A stretch of 64,000 bases of DNA, from NCBI GenBank assembly GCA_029582155.1, contig CM055911.1, positions 24,815,514 through 24,879,513 of the forward strand. The letters run 5' to 3'. The DNA comes from Panopea generosa (Eukaryota > Mollusca > Bivalvia > Adapedonta > Hiatellidae). The notes beneath the pieces were generated by a model that was not told where the DNA came from, did no database searches, and was given only the letters and a program-made list of their open reading frames with translations. Positions 23,985 through 35,449 of this stretch are shown in pieces (the stretch's first letter is position 1; each line of letters starts with the position of its first letter). A program made the translations under genes and the position numbers.

Positions 23985-24290
23985 CGAGTCCAGCTAGTTC
24001 AGTTGGCAATGCATCTGACTGTCAATCCAGTGGTTGTGAGTTCAAATTCCTGCCAGGCCACAGACCCTGTGGAGAATGGTCTTGGAATTTCTTCTATGGC
24101 TATAAGTCTCCCATCTGAATATGTGAGGCAGAAGTCAGTGACTTACAGAGATAAGGTCTGTGTCTAGTACTGATTTACTACTTTGGGACCCCTGGAAAAA
24201 TTAATTGGTCAGCTGATAGACTGCCATTAAACGGAAATACTGTTAAAAAAACATTAAAACCCCATACAAACAATCAAATTTAATCCAATT
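23985..24290 (+). repeat. SINE F6 / F1-headed variant
   Basis: F1-like head (CAGCTAGTTCAGTTGGCAAT, GAGTTCAAATTCC) joined to an F6 body (CAGTGACTTACAGAGATAAG) and a CATACAAACAATCAAA end. Confidence 0.65.
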
Positions 24291-25119
24291 AAATGTTATA
24301 TATATAATTGCATAATTATATGCTTGCATAGGTGGATCCAAGATGTTTGGTCAGGTGAGGTCCAGTTTCAGGGTGGTTCCAGGAAACTTACATATATAAA
24401 CTATTATAGCTTTCATCAGAATTCTTTTCATTTGTAATTTAATAATTACGTGAATTGAACGTATGACTACCATGTATATTGTGAATAAAATATATTCAAA
24501 GTAACTAAGTTAGAAAAACTTTGTAAGTAATTTAGAACCTTAGGAGGGGTTTGAACCCCTTGTCCCCCACCCTGGATCAACCAGTGTGCTTGAGCAGTTG
24601 ATTGGCTGTGTACATATTTTACAATTTACCTGGCTGTCCTTACAAATTGGTCAGATATACAGATGAACATGTATTTTCATTAACTACAACATCTGGTACC
24701 CAGTGAGTGGCCACTGACCGACACACATGTTTCTTATATCTGTTTGACCTATCTCCCCAGTAATCCTTTCATTAATCTTACCTACTAAGTGTTTGCCTTA
24801 CTTTCTGGTCCATCAACAGTTCTACCCAGATTGTAGTGGTGATGGATTCTAATTTGTGTAAGGACTGATTCCACATGATTAAAATGGATAACTTTTGATT
24901 CCTGTAACATCAGGTGTGTCTGTCTAAATTGGGAGGTGTTGCTACAATGTTAACAGGTTGCCAGAAGTAGTTTGTGTGTTTACTCTACCGATATATATTC
25001 ATATAGACATATCGTGTGGACATAGATGGATATTTATTGGTTGGTTGGTATTTTGGGTTTTCATTAACAGATATACCCTGTCACTGCATCAAGATGCTAA
25101 ATGTACAAACATGAAGGAA

Positions 25120-25560
25120 AATATTACAGTATTTTCAAATTGGGTCAAGGTCACCATTACTAAAAATAGAAATATGGGTTCCATGCCACACTGTGTTTAG
25201 ATATTTTGCTGGGCAGTTTTTTAACCTGAAAATTGCACGCACAAAATGACCTATTTATGTGTAGACGTGCCATAAAACACCATTCATTCATTCATTCATT
25301 CATTTATTCATTCATTAACCTGAAAAAGAAGTTTTAAGCCAATTTGGGTGAAGGTTGAGCAGTATTGCTTAAAATAGAAATATGATTTCAACTCAATAAT
25401 TTTTGTTTCATTTTAGATATTTTTATGACAATAGAAGTGGATAGGTTGGTTACCTGGAAGTAAGGACACTTTGAATAAGTTTTGTATCAAATCGGGCCAA
25501 GGTCACTGTTAAATGTACTAAACATTAGAAAATGAAAGTTTAGGACTGCTCTTCTGTGAA
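25120..25560 (+). repeat. Dispersed relative of the 16.9-kb ~130-bp repeat, with (CATT)n
   Basis: GTCAAGGTCACCATTACTAA and AAAATAGAAATATG recur. A (CATT)n run sits at 25,283-25,316 within it. Confidence 0.6.
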
Positions 25561-25639
25561 CATTTAGATTTGTGACGTGTTTTGTAAATTATTGATTGTC
25601 ATAACACTCAGGTACTCACAAATTAAGGGGATAGTTCAA

Positions 25640-25850
25640 GGTCTTGTCATGGCTGAGTGGTCTAAGGTGCTGTCGTCTAATGGCCTCATATCTGTCACCA
25701 CTGAGGCTATGGGTTTGAGCCCAGTTCAGTTCAAAAGCTTCATGTTAGAAAGTTTGCCAGTTACTTGATAATTAAGAATGGTGATTTTACTCAGATTCGT
25801 TATGAGGTCTTGTTCTACCAATAAAAATGGGATATGCCATATATAAACTG
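25640..25850 (+). repeat. SINE F3
   Basis: Head TGGCTGAGTGGTCTAAGGTG, B box GGGTTTGAGCCC, body GAAAGTTTGCCAGTTACTTG and GGGATATGCCATATATAA. F4 follows directly. Confidence 0.85.
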
Positions 25851-25854
25851 AAAA

Positions 25855-26062
25855 GTGCTTGGTCCAGTGGTAGAGCACCAGACCCATGATTGGAGGGTAG
25901 TGGGTTCAGTTCTCCACCACGGCTATGTATTGAGTCCTTGACATATTTATGAATATGCTTAGTACTGGTTCTAACCAGGAAGTCTATGAGCATGATTTGT
26001 TGTAAGTTGTAAGAACTTCTTTCACAATCGAAGTAAATGAGTTTAAACTGAAAAAATAAAGA
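25855..26062 (+). repeat. SINE F4
   Basis: Head TGGTCCAGTGGTAGAGCACC, B box GGGTTCAGTTCTCC, end CACAATCGAAGTAAATGAG. A close copy is at 57,848. Confidence 0.85.
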
Positions 26063-26064
26063 GT

Positions 26065-26505
26065 GGGACTCATGTTAAGGTGCGTATGTTAGGACAGATG
26101 TATTACATGGAAGTCTTTTAAACATAATATTTTTACCTGGATATGTTCCAGACAAGTGTTGGAGGTACTTCCAGAAGACTCTGGGGTACTTACCTGAACC
26201 TGTGGCCCACAGATGCAACCTCTCAGGGTACTTGTCTGTGGGTAATAAAATATGCCGGCTGAACATCTGGGTGCCCCGGGGTGACAATTACTTTGTTTGT
26301 TTCATTGGTAGATCTCTGCAAGATGATTGAGTTTTTCTTTTATTCAGAATAACTGCAAGATCAAACATTCCTTTTTACTCATTTTATCTGACTAAACAAT
26401 GAGTAATGCATAAGTCTTGGTAAAGCAATAAAAGTAAATTTCATTTAGATGTAATAACAGTAAATCTTAACCATTTATATTTCTGATTGACTGATAAAAA
26501 CAAAC
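26065..26505. other. No gene seen
   Basis: A 70-codon minus-strand open frame is not supported by other signals. Confidence 0.4.
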
Positions 26506-26511
26506 ACCTTT

Positions 26512-26576
26512 CCGAATCAGATGGAAGTTACTCGAATCAGATGGAAGTTACTCGAATCAGATGGAAGTTACTCGAA
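26512..26576 (+). repeat. 21-bp tandem repeat, 3 copies
   Basis: Unit GAATCAGATGGAAGTTACTC, exact copies. Confidence 0.95.
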
Positions 26577-26687
26577 AACCCCTTTTTGATTAGATGAGAA
26601 GTTTGGTTCAATTTGTTATCATAAATTAGAAAAGATGTAATTTAAGCTTTAAGTAACAGAACATCAATATATGCTAGCTCAGATGGG

Positions 26688-26885
26688 CCCAGTTAGCTCC
26701 GTCAGTAGGGTTCCTGACTGACAATCCAGTGGTCATGAGTTTGAATCTCCCCGCTGCCAAAGTTTCCATGTAATGTGACTCAAGGTCGGGTTATCGGCTC
26801 ATGTGTCTGCAGTATAATACTGCAGTCCTTTAAAAGTACTGCCTTGCTTGGATATCATTGTGTTAAAATAAATTGATCGATTGAT
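26688..26885 (+). repeat. Chimeric SINE: F1 head, F2 tail
   Basis: Head GGGCCCAGTTAGCTCCGTCA and GAGTTTGAATCTCC are F1. From about 26,775 it reads GTAATGTGACTCAAGG...TCATGTGTCTGCAGTATAA, the F2 core, and ends with a decayed F2 3' part. Confidence 0.65.
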
Positions 26886-26887
26886 TG

Positions 26888-27172
26888 AATATTTAGCATC
26901 ATTTTAATGCCATCGAGGGCTAACAGACAATCAGTTAATCTTACCACTGTCTCCTGGGATCCTGGAAGGTTAACCAGTACTCGAGCACACCTCATTGCTG
27001 CATGTAACTGATAATTTTCCCACTTGAATCAGCGGTGAGATGCAAATTATAATAAGACACAATGTCGTATATCAACCATCACAGAGATTGTTGCCATACA
27101 GGGATTCAAACCCACGACCCCTGGATTGATAGTCAGACATGCTAACGATTGATCTAATTGGGCCCAGCTGTT
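26888..27172 (-). repeat. SINE F1 (minus)
   Basis: On the minus strand it has an F1 head (GGGCCCAATTAGATCAATCG), the body, and a GATGCTAAATATTCAATC end. It faces the element at 26,688, forming an inverted pair. Confidence 0.85.
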
Positions 27173-27295
27173 ATAATAGAAATTATGATGATGTAAAAAT
27201 GAGTGAAAGCGATTCTTCACATAATGTTTCTATTAAGCTAGTTTATGATACAGTTAATCTCAAAATACCATTCCATTCCTTTTTTAATTCTATCA

Positions 27296-27508
27296 CAAAG
27301 GTCCTCTGTGGCTGTGTGGTCTAAGGTGCTACCACAAGGTCACTTACCTCCCACCAGTTAGGTCGACAGACATTTGAATCCCGCTTGGTTCAAAAACAAA
27401 AAACGTTTTGTGAGGAACCTCACCATTTATTTGTGGAAGAAAGATCCTCAGGTTCTACTCAGATTCATTCTTCAACAATAAAACTTGATATGACATTATA
27501 GCCTGAAT
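27296..27508 (+). repeat. SINE F3
   Basis: Head GGTCCTCTGTGGCTGTGTGG, GGTCACTTACCTCCCACC, degenerate B box TTTGAATCCC, then the body with ACTTGATATGACATTATA. Confidence 0.8.
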
Positions 27509-27514
27509 GCTTAA

Positions 27515-28120
27515 ATCCAAGAAATTACATAGAGAAGGAAAGGCAGAGATTTTGTGAACGCTCTTGTATTCATGCAAAATCTCGTTTTTCAATTATCTTT
27601 ACTGCCACTCATCTCAGGAACACATAACAAAATTCTTACACTGCAGAATGAAATTGTCAGTAAAACATTATCATTCCTGGAAATTTGTGTTTAAAATTGG
27701 TGTTTAAAATTGTTGAAGTACTTATGATTACAAAATTTGTTTACTGCAGATAAAAAACGGCAAATTACGATAATTTTTCTTTCAAACTTCAATATCTTTA
27801 ATTAAAGATCATTTTGCATGCTAGAAACATGTTAAAACATCTAAGATTACATACAACCTACAGTTTATGTACAATGACAATGGTAAATCAGTTGCCTGTG
27901 AATTATGAATGATTAATTTGCAAATTATGAATAATTCATGTGCTGTTTCATCAACGTTTAGTCATTTAGTTGCAAGTTTCCTATCCTTCTATACAAGTCC
28001 TTGTTAAACCCAATTAAAAAATAAAATAAAAATCTACTCCATGTTTATTTTATAAACAGCAATTTAAATGACTTGTCAACATTTCAAACATTAGCAAATG
28101 TTAGATCATCATTTATATAT
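27515..28120. other. No gene seen
   Basis: Unique AT-rich sequence. Confidence 0.5.
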
Positions 28121-28125
28121 ATAAC

Positions 28126-28232
28126 GCGACTGCGGCGAGGTCTAGTGGTACAGCATTCGCCTCGCATGTGGAAGGTCGTGGGTTCGATCCCAGGCCGGGT
28201 CATACTAAAGACTTTAAAAATGGTACTAGAAG
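28126..28232 (+). repeat. SINE F2, left part (interrupted)
   Basis: Head GCGGCGAGGTCTAGTGGTAC, B box GGGTTCGATCCC, then ACTTTAAAAATGGTACTAGA. It is broken after CTAGAAG and resumes at 29,724. Confidence 0.9.
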
Positions 28233-28702
28233 GCATAGTGCCACCATTGCAAAAAGGAAGTGCTTCCGTGGGGTAGTCGCATAATGGCGGTTGTAAATAA
28301 TCCTCAATTCTTCTTCTTTAAAAATGCATTTTCCTATTTTTAATGCTCATTTTTTTATTTGAATGGCATTATTGATGTATTTTGAACATTTTGATAGCAT
28401 TGTCATGTTTGAATTGTGAATTTAGAAAAAAAAAATGATGCTTGGAAATTGGGGTATGAATTCATGATTTCGGAAGTCTACTTTCACTTTGTCACCAGTG
28501 TACACACTGAGCAGAAAAAAAATCTCTTATATGACACATGACCCCTACTTTTCTCATCATATTTTGATAGTGCAGAGGTTGACAAACAGTAAAATGTAGG
28601 TTTCACTTCTTTCATTTGGGACCCTCTATGAATGACAAGCCTTCAAACTTTTATTATTTACTATAGAATAAAGAACAAAAATCAATGGTGGGGTTACACC
28701 TA
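28233..28702 (+). repeat. Left 470-bp terminal direct repeat
   Basis: Begins GCATAGTGCCACCATTGC and ends CAATGGTGGGGTTACACC. Same length and sequence as 29,257-29,726. Confidence 0.95.
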
Positions 28703-29723
28703 TAAGAGAGACTTGAGTGAAATGGGGGTGATTTTCCAAAATGTTAATTGTAGGTAAAATAACCTCTTTTCTACACTCTCATAGTATTAAATGACAAATT
28801 GGAGACATTTGCTTCATAAAAAAACTCATTTTGGCAAGTGTATGCCTCAAATAAAGCATATATGTGCATATTTACATTGAAATTTCATGAAAAATCACAC
28901 AATTTTGAAGATTTTTTATTTTGGATGATTTAAATGTGCAATTTTTAGCATGTACATTGTATTGAATAATGTATTTTGGTAAGATAATGTCTTCAGTGTA
29001 TCATGAGACTGTTTTGGTGTAAAAATTTTAATGGAATTAGGTAAAAAAAAAAATTTATGGGTAAAATTAGTCGAACACATCAAAATTGCATGTCGGTCAA
29101 CATCTCGCGCCTGTATATAATGATCATGTAAAAAGTGGTATTTTGACAAAAGTTTCAGTATTTAATGCCTGCAACTTGGCAGTATTACTTCAAATTGGTA
29201 GTACTTAGCAAAAATGAGGTAATTATGAAATTAAAAAAAAAAGAGTTTCCTTATAGGCATAGTGCCACCATTGCAAAAAGGAAGTGCTTCCGTGGGGTAG
29301 TCGCATAATGGCGGTTGTAAATAATCCTCAATTCTTCTTCTTTAAAAATGCATTTTCCTATTTTTAATGCTCATTTTTTTATTTGAATGGCATTATTGAT
29401 GTATTTTGAACATTTTGATAGCATTGTCATGTTTGAATTGTGAATTTAGAAAAAAAAAATGATGCTTGGAAATTGGGGTATGAATTCATGATTTCGGAAG
29501 TCTACTTTCACTTTGTCACCAGTGTACACACTGAGCAGAAAAAAAATCTCTTATATGACACATGACCCCTACTTTTCTCATCATATTTTGATAGTGCAGA
29601 GGTTGACAAACAGTAAAATGTAGGTTTCACTTCTTTCATTTGGGACCCTCTATGAATGACAAGCCTTCAAACTTTTATTATTTACTATAGAATAAAGAAC
29701 AAAAATCAATGGTGGGGTTACAC
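28233..29723. mobile_element. 1.49-kb non-coding element with identical 470-bp direct terminal repeats
   Basis: It sits inside an F2 SINE and is flanked by the 7-bp duplication CTAGAAG (28,226-28,232 and 29,724-29,730). Both terminal repeats appear base-for-base identical and the 554-bp middle has no usable open frame. Unit ends are partial inverted repeats (GCATAGTGCCACCATTG versus CAATGGTGGGGTTACAC). A purine tract (AAAAAAAAAAGAG) lies just before the right repeat. Options are an LTR-like miniature element (TRIM) or a composite of two MITEs. There is no TG...CA end and no obvious tRNA primer site, which argues against a standard LTR element. Confidence 0.75.
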
Positions 29724-29726
29724 CTA
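29257..29726 (+). repeat. Right 470-bp terminal direct repeat
   Basis: Identical on reading to the left copy. It is preceded by CTTATAG, an inverse of the CTATAAG that follows the left copy. Confidence 0.95.
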
Positions 29727-29945
29727 GAAGCTTCCTCGCTTGACGCTCAGCATTTAGAGGACAGTTCTAGGTCTGGTCGGCCCGGTGTCAGTATAATGTG
29801 ACTGGGTGGGGTATCATACCATGTGTCTGCGGCATGATACTTCAGTGTGACAGCGCTTAAAATACTGTCGCAAGTAGACACCATCACGATATGACTGAAA
29901 AATTGTTGAAAGCAACGCTAAACACCATACAACAACAACAACATA
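29724..29945 (+). repeat. SINE F2, right part
   Basis: Resumes with CTAGAAGCTTCCTCGC, then GTCGGCCCGGTGTCAGTATA, TGTCTGCGGCATGATACTTC and ACACCATACAACAACAACAA. Confidence 0.9.
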
Positions 29946-29949
29946 TATA

Positions 29950-31125
29950 TACGCCATTCCATTGAGGGTCAGTAAATACAAACATTTATTGGGTGCAATA
30001 ATTATTGCAAATCAATATCATTCTGCAAAATAATTGATAATTTTTACTATTTTTATAAAGTCATTCAGTTATGTATAATTATGTTATAATTTTATATCAT
30101 TCTTTTGAATCCCTTATTTAGATTTGTGCAGCTATGTGGAAATTGTTCACACCAAACTTTACAAAATTGTCCCACAAGTGTTAATGGTATTTTCACTGTG
30201 TGCAACACTAGTGTCATAACCACTTGGCTTCCAATTATGATTTAGTTATAATCTTCTTATCTTTTATTAAATCTGATCAGACTTATGCTCCGTTATCAAA
30301 GATTCTGTCACAGTTTTAATCTCCACATCTGTGTTTACCGTATTCCCACAAATAAACACCCCTTGGGCGGTGCATTTTGCAAAATGGTGAAAAGGGCATT
30401 TATTTGGTTAAAAGAATGAATAGAGTTAAGTTTCATATGCAAACACAATTTGGAGGTCTTTTTATGGATAGATCTAGTATTAATTTTTTTTATTTATTTT
30501 TATTTTTTTTTGACTCCATTTTTGTTTTTTTGAGGGTGGGGGGAGTTTATTCAGGGCAATATGGTAATATATTCAAGGAACACACAGTTTGTTATCATCA
30601 TTTTAATGACGTTTTTTTTTTTTTTGTAATTTAAGCATGATGCAAAACAAGTTAAAATTGGAGAGACCTTTTAGGATGAGCTTAATAAAGGAAATGACAT
30701 CATGATAAAGGAAATTAGGTGCATTTAGAATGCATTAAAGACATTATTCCTCAGAGGAATGTTTTGAAAAGTTGGACATGACAACGTGAAAACTTAAAAA
30801 TTTGTTAACAGATCTAGATCTTAAATAGTGAAATTAAATGGGTTCATTGCATTTCCGGGATGCTGTCAATTTTGAAAGAGTGGGTATGAGTTTAAAAGAG
30901 TGCTTTTGAAGAAAGTTGTGGCGTGAATTGTTGGATGGATGGATGGAATATTACGTTTTATTTCTAGGTATATTTATTTGTTTTTATTTGTTTTTGTTGG
31001 TTATTTCATTACTTAAATATTTTATTGATAGTTAATTGAAGCCGAAATTAAGGTGATGGACAGCAAATTGGTAGATTATTTATAAGTAATTGAAGGTGTC
31101 TATAAATAGCATATCTGAGCCTATA
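29950..31125. other. No gene seen
   Basis: AT-rich with poly-T runs. TTTACCGTATTCCCACAAAT near 30,335 resembles the decayed element at the right edge of the window. Confidence 0.5.
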
Positions 31126-31129
31126 ATGT

Positions 31130-31382
31130 TTCCAATTAACCCTTTACCTCATATAGATGCATTTGGACACCTCTAATATAGATGCCTTCGATATATGGAA
31201 GGCTATATAGATTATATATAAAGAAGGCTTTTGAATTATTGGGTGAATTATGTTTATATTAACTGACAGAGTGGAAAACAATGCAGGAAGTGTTCAGATT
31301 GCTCATTACAAGCTTTTCCTGCACTGTTTTCAAAGGCCTTCTGTGATTGGTGCGGGAAAATGAGTATCTATGGAGTAAAGTC
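31130..31382. repeat. Hairpin MITE, diverged copy
   Basis: Ends TTAACCCTTTACCTCATATA and TATCTATGGAGTAAAG are partly inverted. The centre carries GTGGAAAACAATGCAGGAAG and TTTCCTGCACTGTTTTCAAA. The better copy is at 54,940. Confidence 0.75.
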
Positions 31383-31734
31383 GCACGTAATCATATTTAA
31401 TGAAGAACTTGAATTTTTTTTTTATAATATCATTGTGTAAGATGCTATTGAGAATTTCTATAACAAGAGGTATTGTTATATTAGTTTAATACCATTTTTG
31501 TGATATTCTTGTTAAGTTTTCTTAGAAATATCTTGCATGACTTCTTGAACTGGTATATTCTGATCATTACTGTCTGAGTAACTGCCCTTGAATGATAAAA
31601 ATTTTGTTAGTTTTACATGGCTTCATTTCTAGGCCCATATGAAATGTAGGATAATAGAGTTTTTGAATTGTCCATTCATCCCTTAGTCCATCTGACCATT
31701 CATCCATCACAATTATTCCTCTGCACTAACTGCT

Positions 31735-31900
31735 AAGGTCATAGGTTCAAGTCCCGCTCACTCCAAAAGCTTTATGAGAGAAAGTTTGCCAGTAACTTGC
31801 AGAAGGACCGTGGTTCTGCTCAAGATACATTCTGAGGTCTTCCTCCACCAATAAAACTGCCATATATTATATAAACCTGAGGTGAAAATTAGTGAAAATG
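31735..31900 (+). repeat. SINE F3, head missing
   Basis: B box GGTTCAAGTCCCGCT, body GAAAGTTTGCCAGTAACTTG, GGTCTTCCTCCACCAATAAA. Confidence 0.8.
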
Positions 31901-31904
31901 ACTT

Positions 31905-32970
31905 TAAACTCCATTCCAAAAAATGAAATATTCTCTGCAATAACTGTCAAATTTTGGACGGATATTCTGTCACTTAAGAAACCATTACACACAAAACTCA
32001 GCTTCTTACTGCCAGTGTTGCACAGTGTGTCTTGGCTGTTACTTGAATGGGAGGTTTCATTAAATTTCAAAGAAATATGCTATGTGCAAGAAGGTATGTT
32101 CTAAGTAAAACTCTGGTGGATATATAAGGTCAAGGTCATCTTTGAAGGTCAAAGATTAGTAAAACAAACAAGCTATAATCTAAGATGAGGAATTTTTATT
32201 TGACCTCACAGAAAATGTTTATGATAGCAAGATAATGTTTACGCTATAACAAGAACTTGTATCAATATAATAAGAACATGTGTCAATAATAAAAAATAAC
32301 ATGACTGTGTTGTCTGCAAAATTCAGATTTATATTTTAAAGGTCAACTTTGAAGGTCAGTAAGTTTGTATGTAAAAAAAATAGATTCGGGCACTACTGTA
32401 AAGTTACAAAAATATCAACAAATTGCACAGAAATGTTTATATAGAACAATAAGAAAATGTTTGACATATGCAAATGCCAGTCTGTATGTTCAAGGTCACC
32501 TTTGAAGATCAAATGTTTATTCCATATGGCTGTCACATTTCTGAAGGCATATGTACACATTTTGTGTTCATTTGATCTTTTATCAATTTTAATGAAATTA
32601 TCATAAATTTACATAAAATATGAGATAAGCTCATGACTCAGCACAAGAAGACCATAATTCTATTAAAATAACCTGCCTAATTATGTCTTTTTATAAAGCA
32701 CTGATTCAAGGTCACCTTTAAAGGTCAAAACTTGGGGCCACTACGCTTGTTCCAACAATCACACAGACACAATATTTCATTGTTTGATCTTCACCAATCT
32801 TATGGAAATGATTATAAATTTACATCAAATCTGAGATTAATTCATGACAGAGCACACCTGATCATTATAAATCATGGCAGTGACATTTTGCAAACCCTTT
32901 AAATTTGACTAAAAATGCATAAGTTTGTCATCATCTTACAAGCGCAGCTTATCTGTTGGTAAAAATAATG
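31905..32970. repeat. Degenerate dispersed repeat with AAGGTCA motifs
   Basis: CAAGGTCATCTTTGAAGGTC, GTCAACTTTGAAGGTCAG, CAAGGTCACCTTTGAAGATC and CAAGGTCACCTTTAAAGGTC recur about every 180-220 bp. No gene seen. Confidence 0.55.
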
Positions 32971-32971
32971 T

Positions 32972-33112
32972 AATAAGGCCATAATCCCCACCTAATATTC
33001 ATGCTGCCCCTAACCCTTTTTATTTTCATAAAAAAATAACAAAAATATTTTTAAAAAAAAAAATTTCCAACACTCTCTCTCCCCCCATTTTAAGATGAAT
33101 TTGCCCACTGTG
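32972..33112. repeat. MITE B, decayed copy
   Basis: AAGGCCATAATCCCCACC and CATGCTGCCCCTAACCC match the 44,058 copy; the right terminus is degraded. Confidence 0.5.
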
Positions 33113-33214
33113 GCCAAAAAAGATGCTAAATATTCAAACAAACAATCTACCCAAGAGTAAATATTTCAAGCTCAGGAATTCTGGAATACAATGTAAAGTC
33201 ATACCATTGTCAAA

Positions 33215-33418
33215 CATAAGTAGTTTGTTGATACAGTGGACAGGGTGTTGGCCCCTTCTACCAGAAGTCGCGGGTTCGATCACAGGTTTGACCCTTATGA
33301 CCTCTAAAAAACAACACTTAATATTGATTCTGTAATCTGTGAATTATTCAACTGAGACATTCACAAAAGTTTCGAGTTTCCTTACTCCGCAATGGAATGA
33401 AAATAAATGAGTGTGAAT
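33215..33418 (+). repeat. SINE F5
   Basis: Head TACAGTGGACAGGGTGTTGG, B box GGGTTCGATCACAGG, end TTACTCCGCAATGGAATGAA. Confidence 0.7.
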
Positions 33419-33827
33419 GAAATACAATTAAGTATTTTTACCATTGAACTGCTGTAGTAGACCACACATCGAGAATAATGTGGAAATCGTAAAAGAGAAA
33501 AAAACAACAACATTGTAAAAATACGCTGTTAAAGAGCTTTAATAGAAATGTAGAGATAAAACCCATTTGACAGAAGATATTATTGATATCTGGTTGCCAA
33601 GAAAGGTTTAGGTGGCCAGCCGTGAGCGAGTTCTTGGAAATGTATCATTAAGTGGCTCGAGAGGCTAAAGAGCTCAGTTTTATCAGAACTGATCGCGGAA
33701 AAATCAAAGTTGATTTGAAAAACTGGCAGGCAGTCATTCATTCATTCTGTGCATATTGAGTTGTAGGCATTTTGGCCTGCCAAATATTTCAAAGTCAGTT
33801 GATTTGATATTTTTTCGATATTTGAAG

Positions 33828-34068
33828 TAATTTCATGTCATTGAAGGCTAACAGACAATCAGTAAACTTAGAACCACTCTTTTCTAGGGTCTGAAAGGTT
33901 AACCAGTAATCGAACACACCCATTTCCTCAAGTACCAGAATGATATATTTCCCACTTCAATCAGTTGTGAGAAAGGAATGACAATGAACACATTGTTGTA
34001 AAATTATGTGAATCACCATGGAGACTGGCCAGGCTGCGAATCAAACTGGAATGACAATCAGATGCTTA
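33828..34068 (-). repeat. SINE F1 (minus)
   Basis: GGCTAACAGACAATCAGTAA, GGTTAACCAGTAATCGAACA and TTTCCCACTTCAATCAG on the plus strand are the reversed F1 body, and GCGAATCAAACTGG is a decayed B box. Confidence 0.7.
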
Positions 34069-34335
34069 GTTTATTGAAAAAGAACAAACGGCAAAAAAAG
34101 AAAGGAACAGCACAATATTTTAGGGAAAATGTTGCAAGAAAAAAACATCTCAAGTGACTGAATGAGTTCTTGACCTTGCTTCCTGTATCTCATAGTTAAA
34201 ATTAGAAACTTGCAAGGCTTTGCACATTTGCGTAATCTTGTTTAAAATACCTTTAAAAAACAATCTTATCTCAAATCTTGATAATCCTTTGCAGAATGTT
34301 GAAATATAACGCCATCTTGCTTATAATTACTATAA

Positions 34336-34530
34336 AAGGTAGAAAGCCAAACCTGTGCAAGTGGTCACCTTTATTAGGCAGCCACTTGTCTTAAACAGTC
34401 ACATTGGCTATTTCCAATTTCTTTGCTTTCGTAGCAAATTCATCTTCTTTAATCAACAACCTGTCTTAAAAAGCCACTTTCGCTCCTAACAATCCCTTGA
34501 CTGGCTGCTTAAGACAGGTTTGACTGTATA
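34336..34530. repeat. MITE with CAAACCTGTCTTAAG-type ends
   Basis: CCAAACCTGTGCAAGTGG at the left is matched in inverse by GCTTAAGACAGGTTTGACTG at the right. A second piece is at 55,420-55,492. Similar ends are widespread in invertebrates (recalled). Confidence 0.6.
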
Positions 34531-34734
34531 TTATACCTTGAGTAGCTAGCGTACTCGTGTATTTGTAAGCACTGTGATATATATAGAATACTACACTACA
34601 AAGTTTATTTATGTGAGACGAGGAAAAGGCAACAACTTGAGGCTCCACGGAGCAATTGCTGCATCTGTACCAAGCCCTCATAAACATTGTAGAGAAAACC
34701 ACCAAGTATTCCACATGTCCTTTTTTTTCATAGA

Positions 34735-35145
34735 TACAACTTTGTAGATTTCAATCGCAATATCTCGGACACTAGTTTGATGGCAATAATCAAAGTAGTC
34801 CAAATGGAAGTTCATTTCGTTACCTGCCAATAAATAAACATCAGTTTATTCGGTCGCCCCTGCGTTATGTCAAATAATACCTTGTATAATACTTAGTTAT
34901 ATACAGAAAAAATAAAATCTTGTTTACAAAATATAAATATCTAATTTTATCTTTAGCACAAACTTGTAAACTTGTCAAACAGTGACCTCATTTCAGCTGT
35001 TTCTTTCTTGCCTGGTAATCTGAATAAACATCGGCCATTTTTAAATTATATTTCCCACATATACAGTGTGATTAAAATAACTTATCATATTTAACAAATT
35101 GATGTTAATGAGCTACAATGTCTACAGCTTACAAATGATACACAA
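34735..35145. other. No gene seen
   Basis: AT-rich sequence. Confidence 0.5.
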
Positions 35146-35147
35146 AT

Positions 35148-35444
35148 ATTATTGTAATTATATCATGGTTGCAATTTCTCTTTTTGGGCCTACTCGGTGG
35201 TGGTGGTGGGGGGGGGGGGGGGGGGGGAGAGTGTAATCCCTTCTTATTCTCCTCTACAAAATATTCATGATGCCCCAACCTTTTTTTTTTTTTTTTCATA
35301 AAAAGTAAATAAAAAAGAAAAATTTTAAAAAACAAAACAAAAAAACAAAAAACTTTAAAAAATAATTAAAAATAATATCGTCCAGCCCTCCCCCTTTTTA
35401 AGAAAAAATTGGATGATAATCTATCAATTAATTTATAATGGCCT
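35148..35444. repeat. MITE B with poly-G tract
   Basis: The right end GGATGATAATCTATCAATTA...TAATGGCCT is clear; the left end is decayed. The interior has a GGTGGTGGTGG and G-run (about 35,196-35,228) and a poly-T. Confidence 0.6.
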
Positions 35445-35449
35445 ATTGA

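Noticed and set aside
27139-27324. 61-codon open frame
   Set aside because: It joins the reversed head of an F1 SINE to the head of an F3 SINE.
28233-29723. Standard LTR retrotransposon
   Set aside because: No TG..CA termini, no gag-pol frame, no convincing tRNA primer site, and a 7-bp rather than 4-6-bp duplication.
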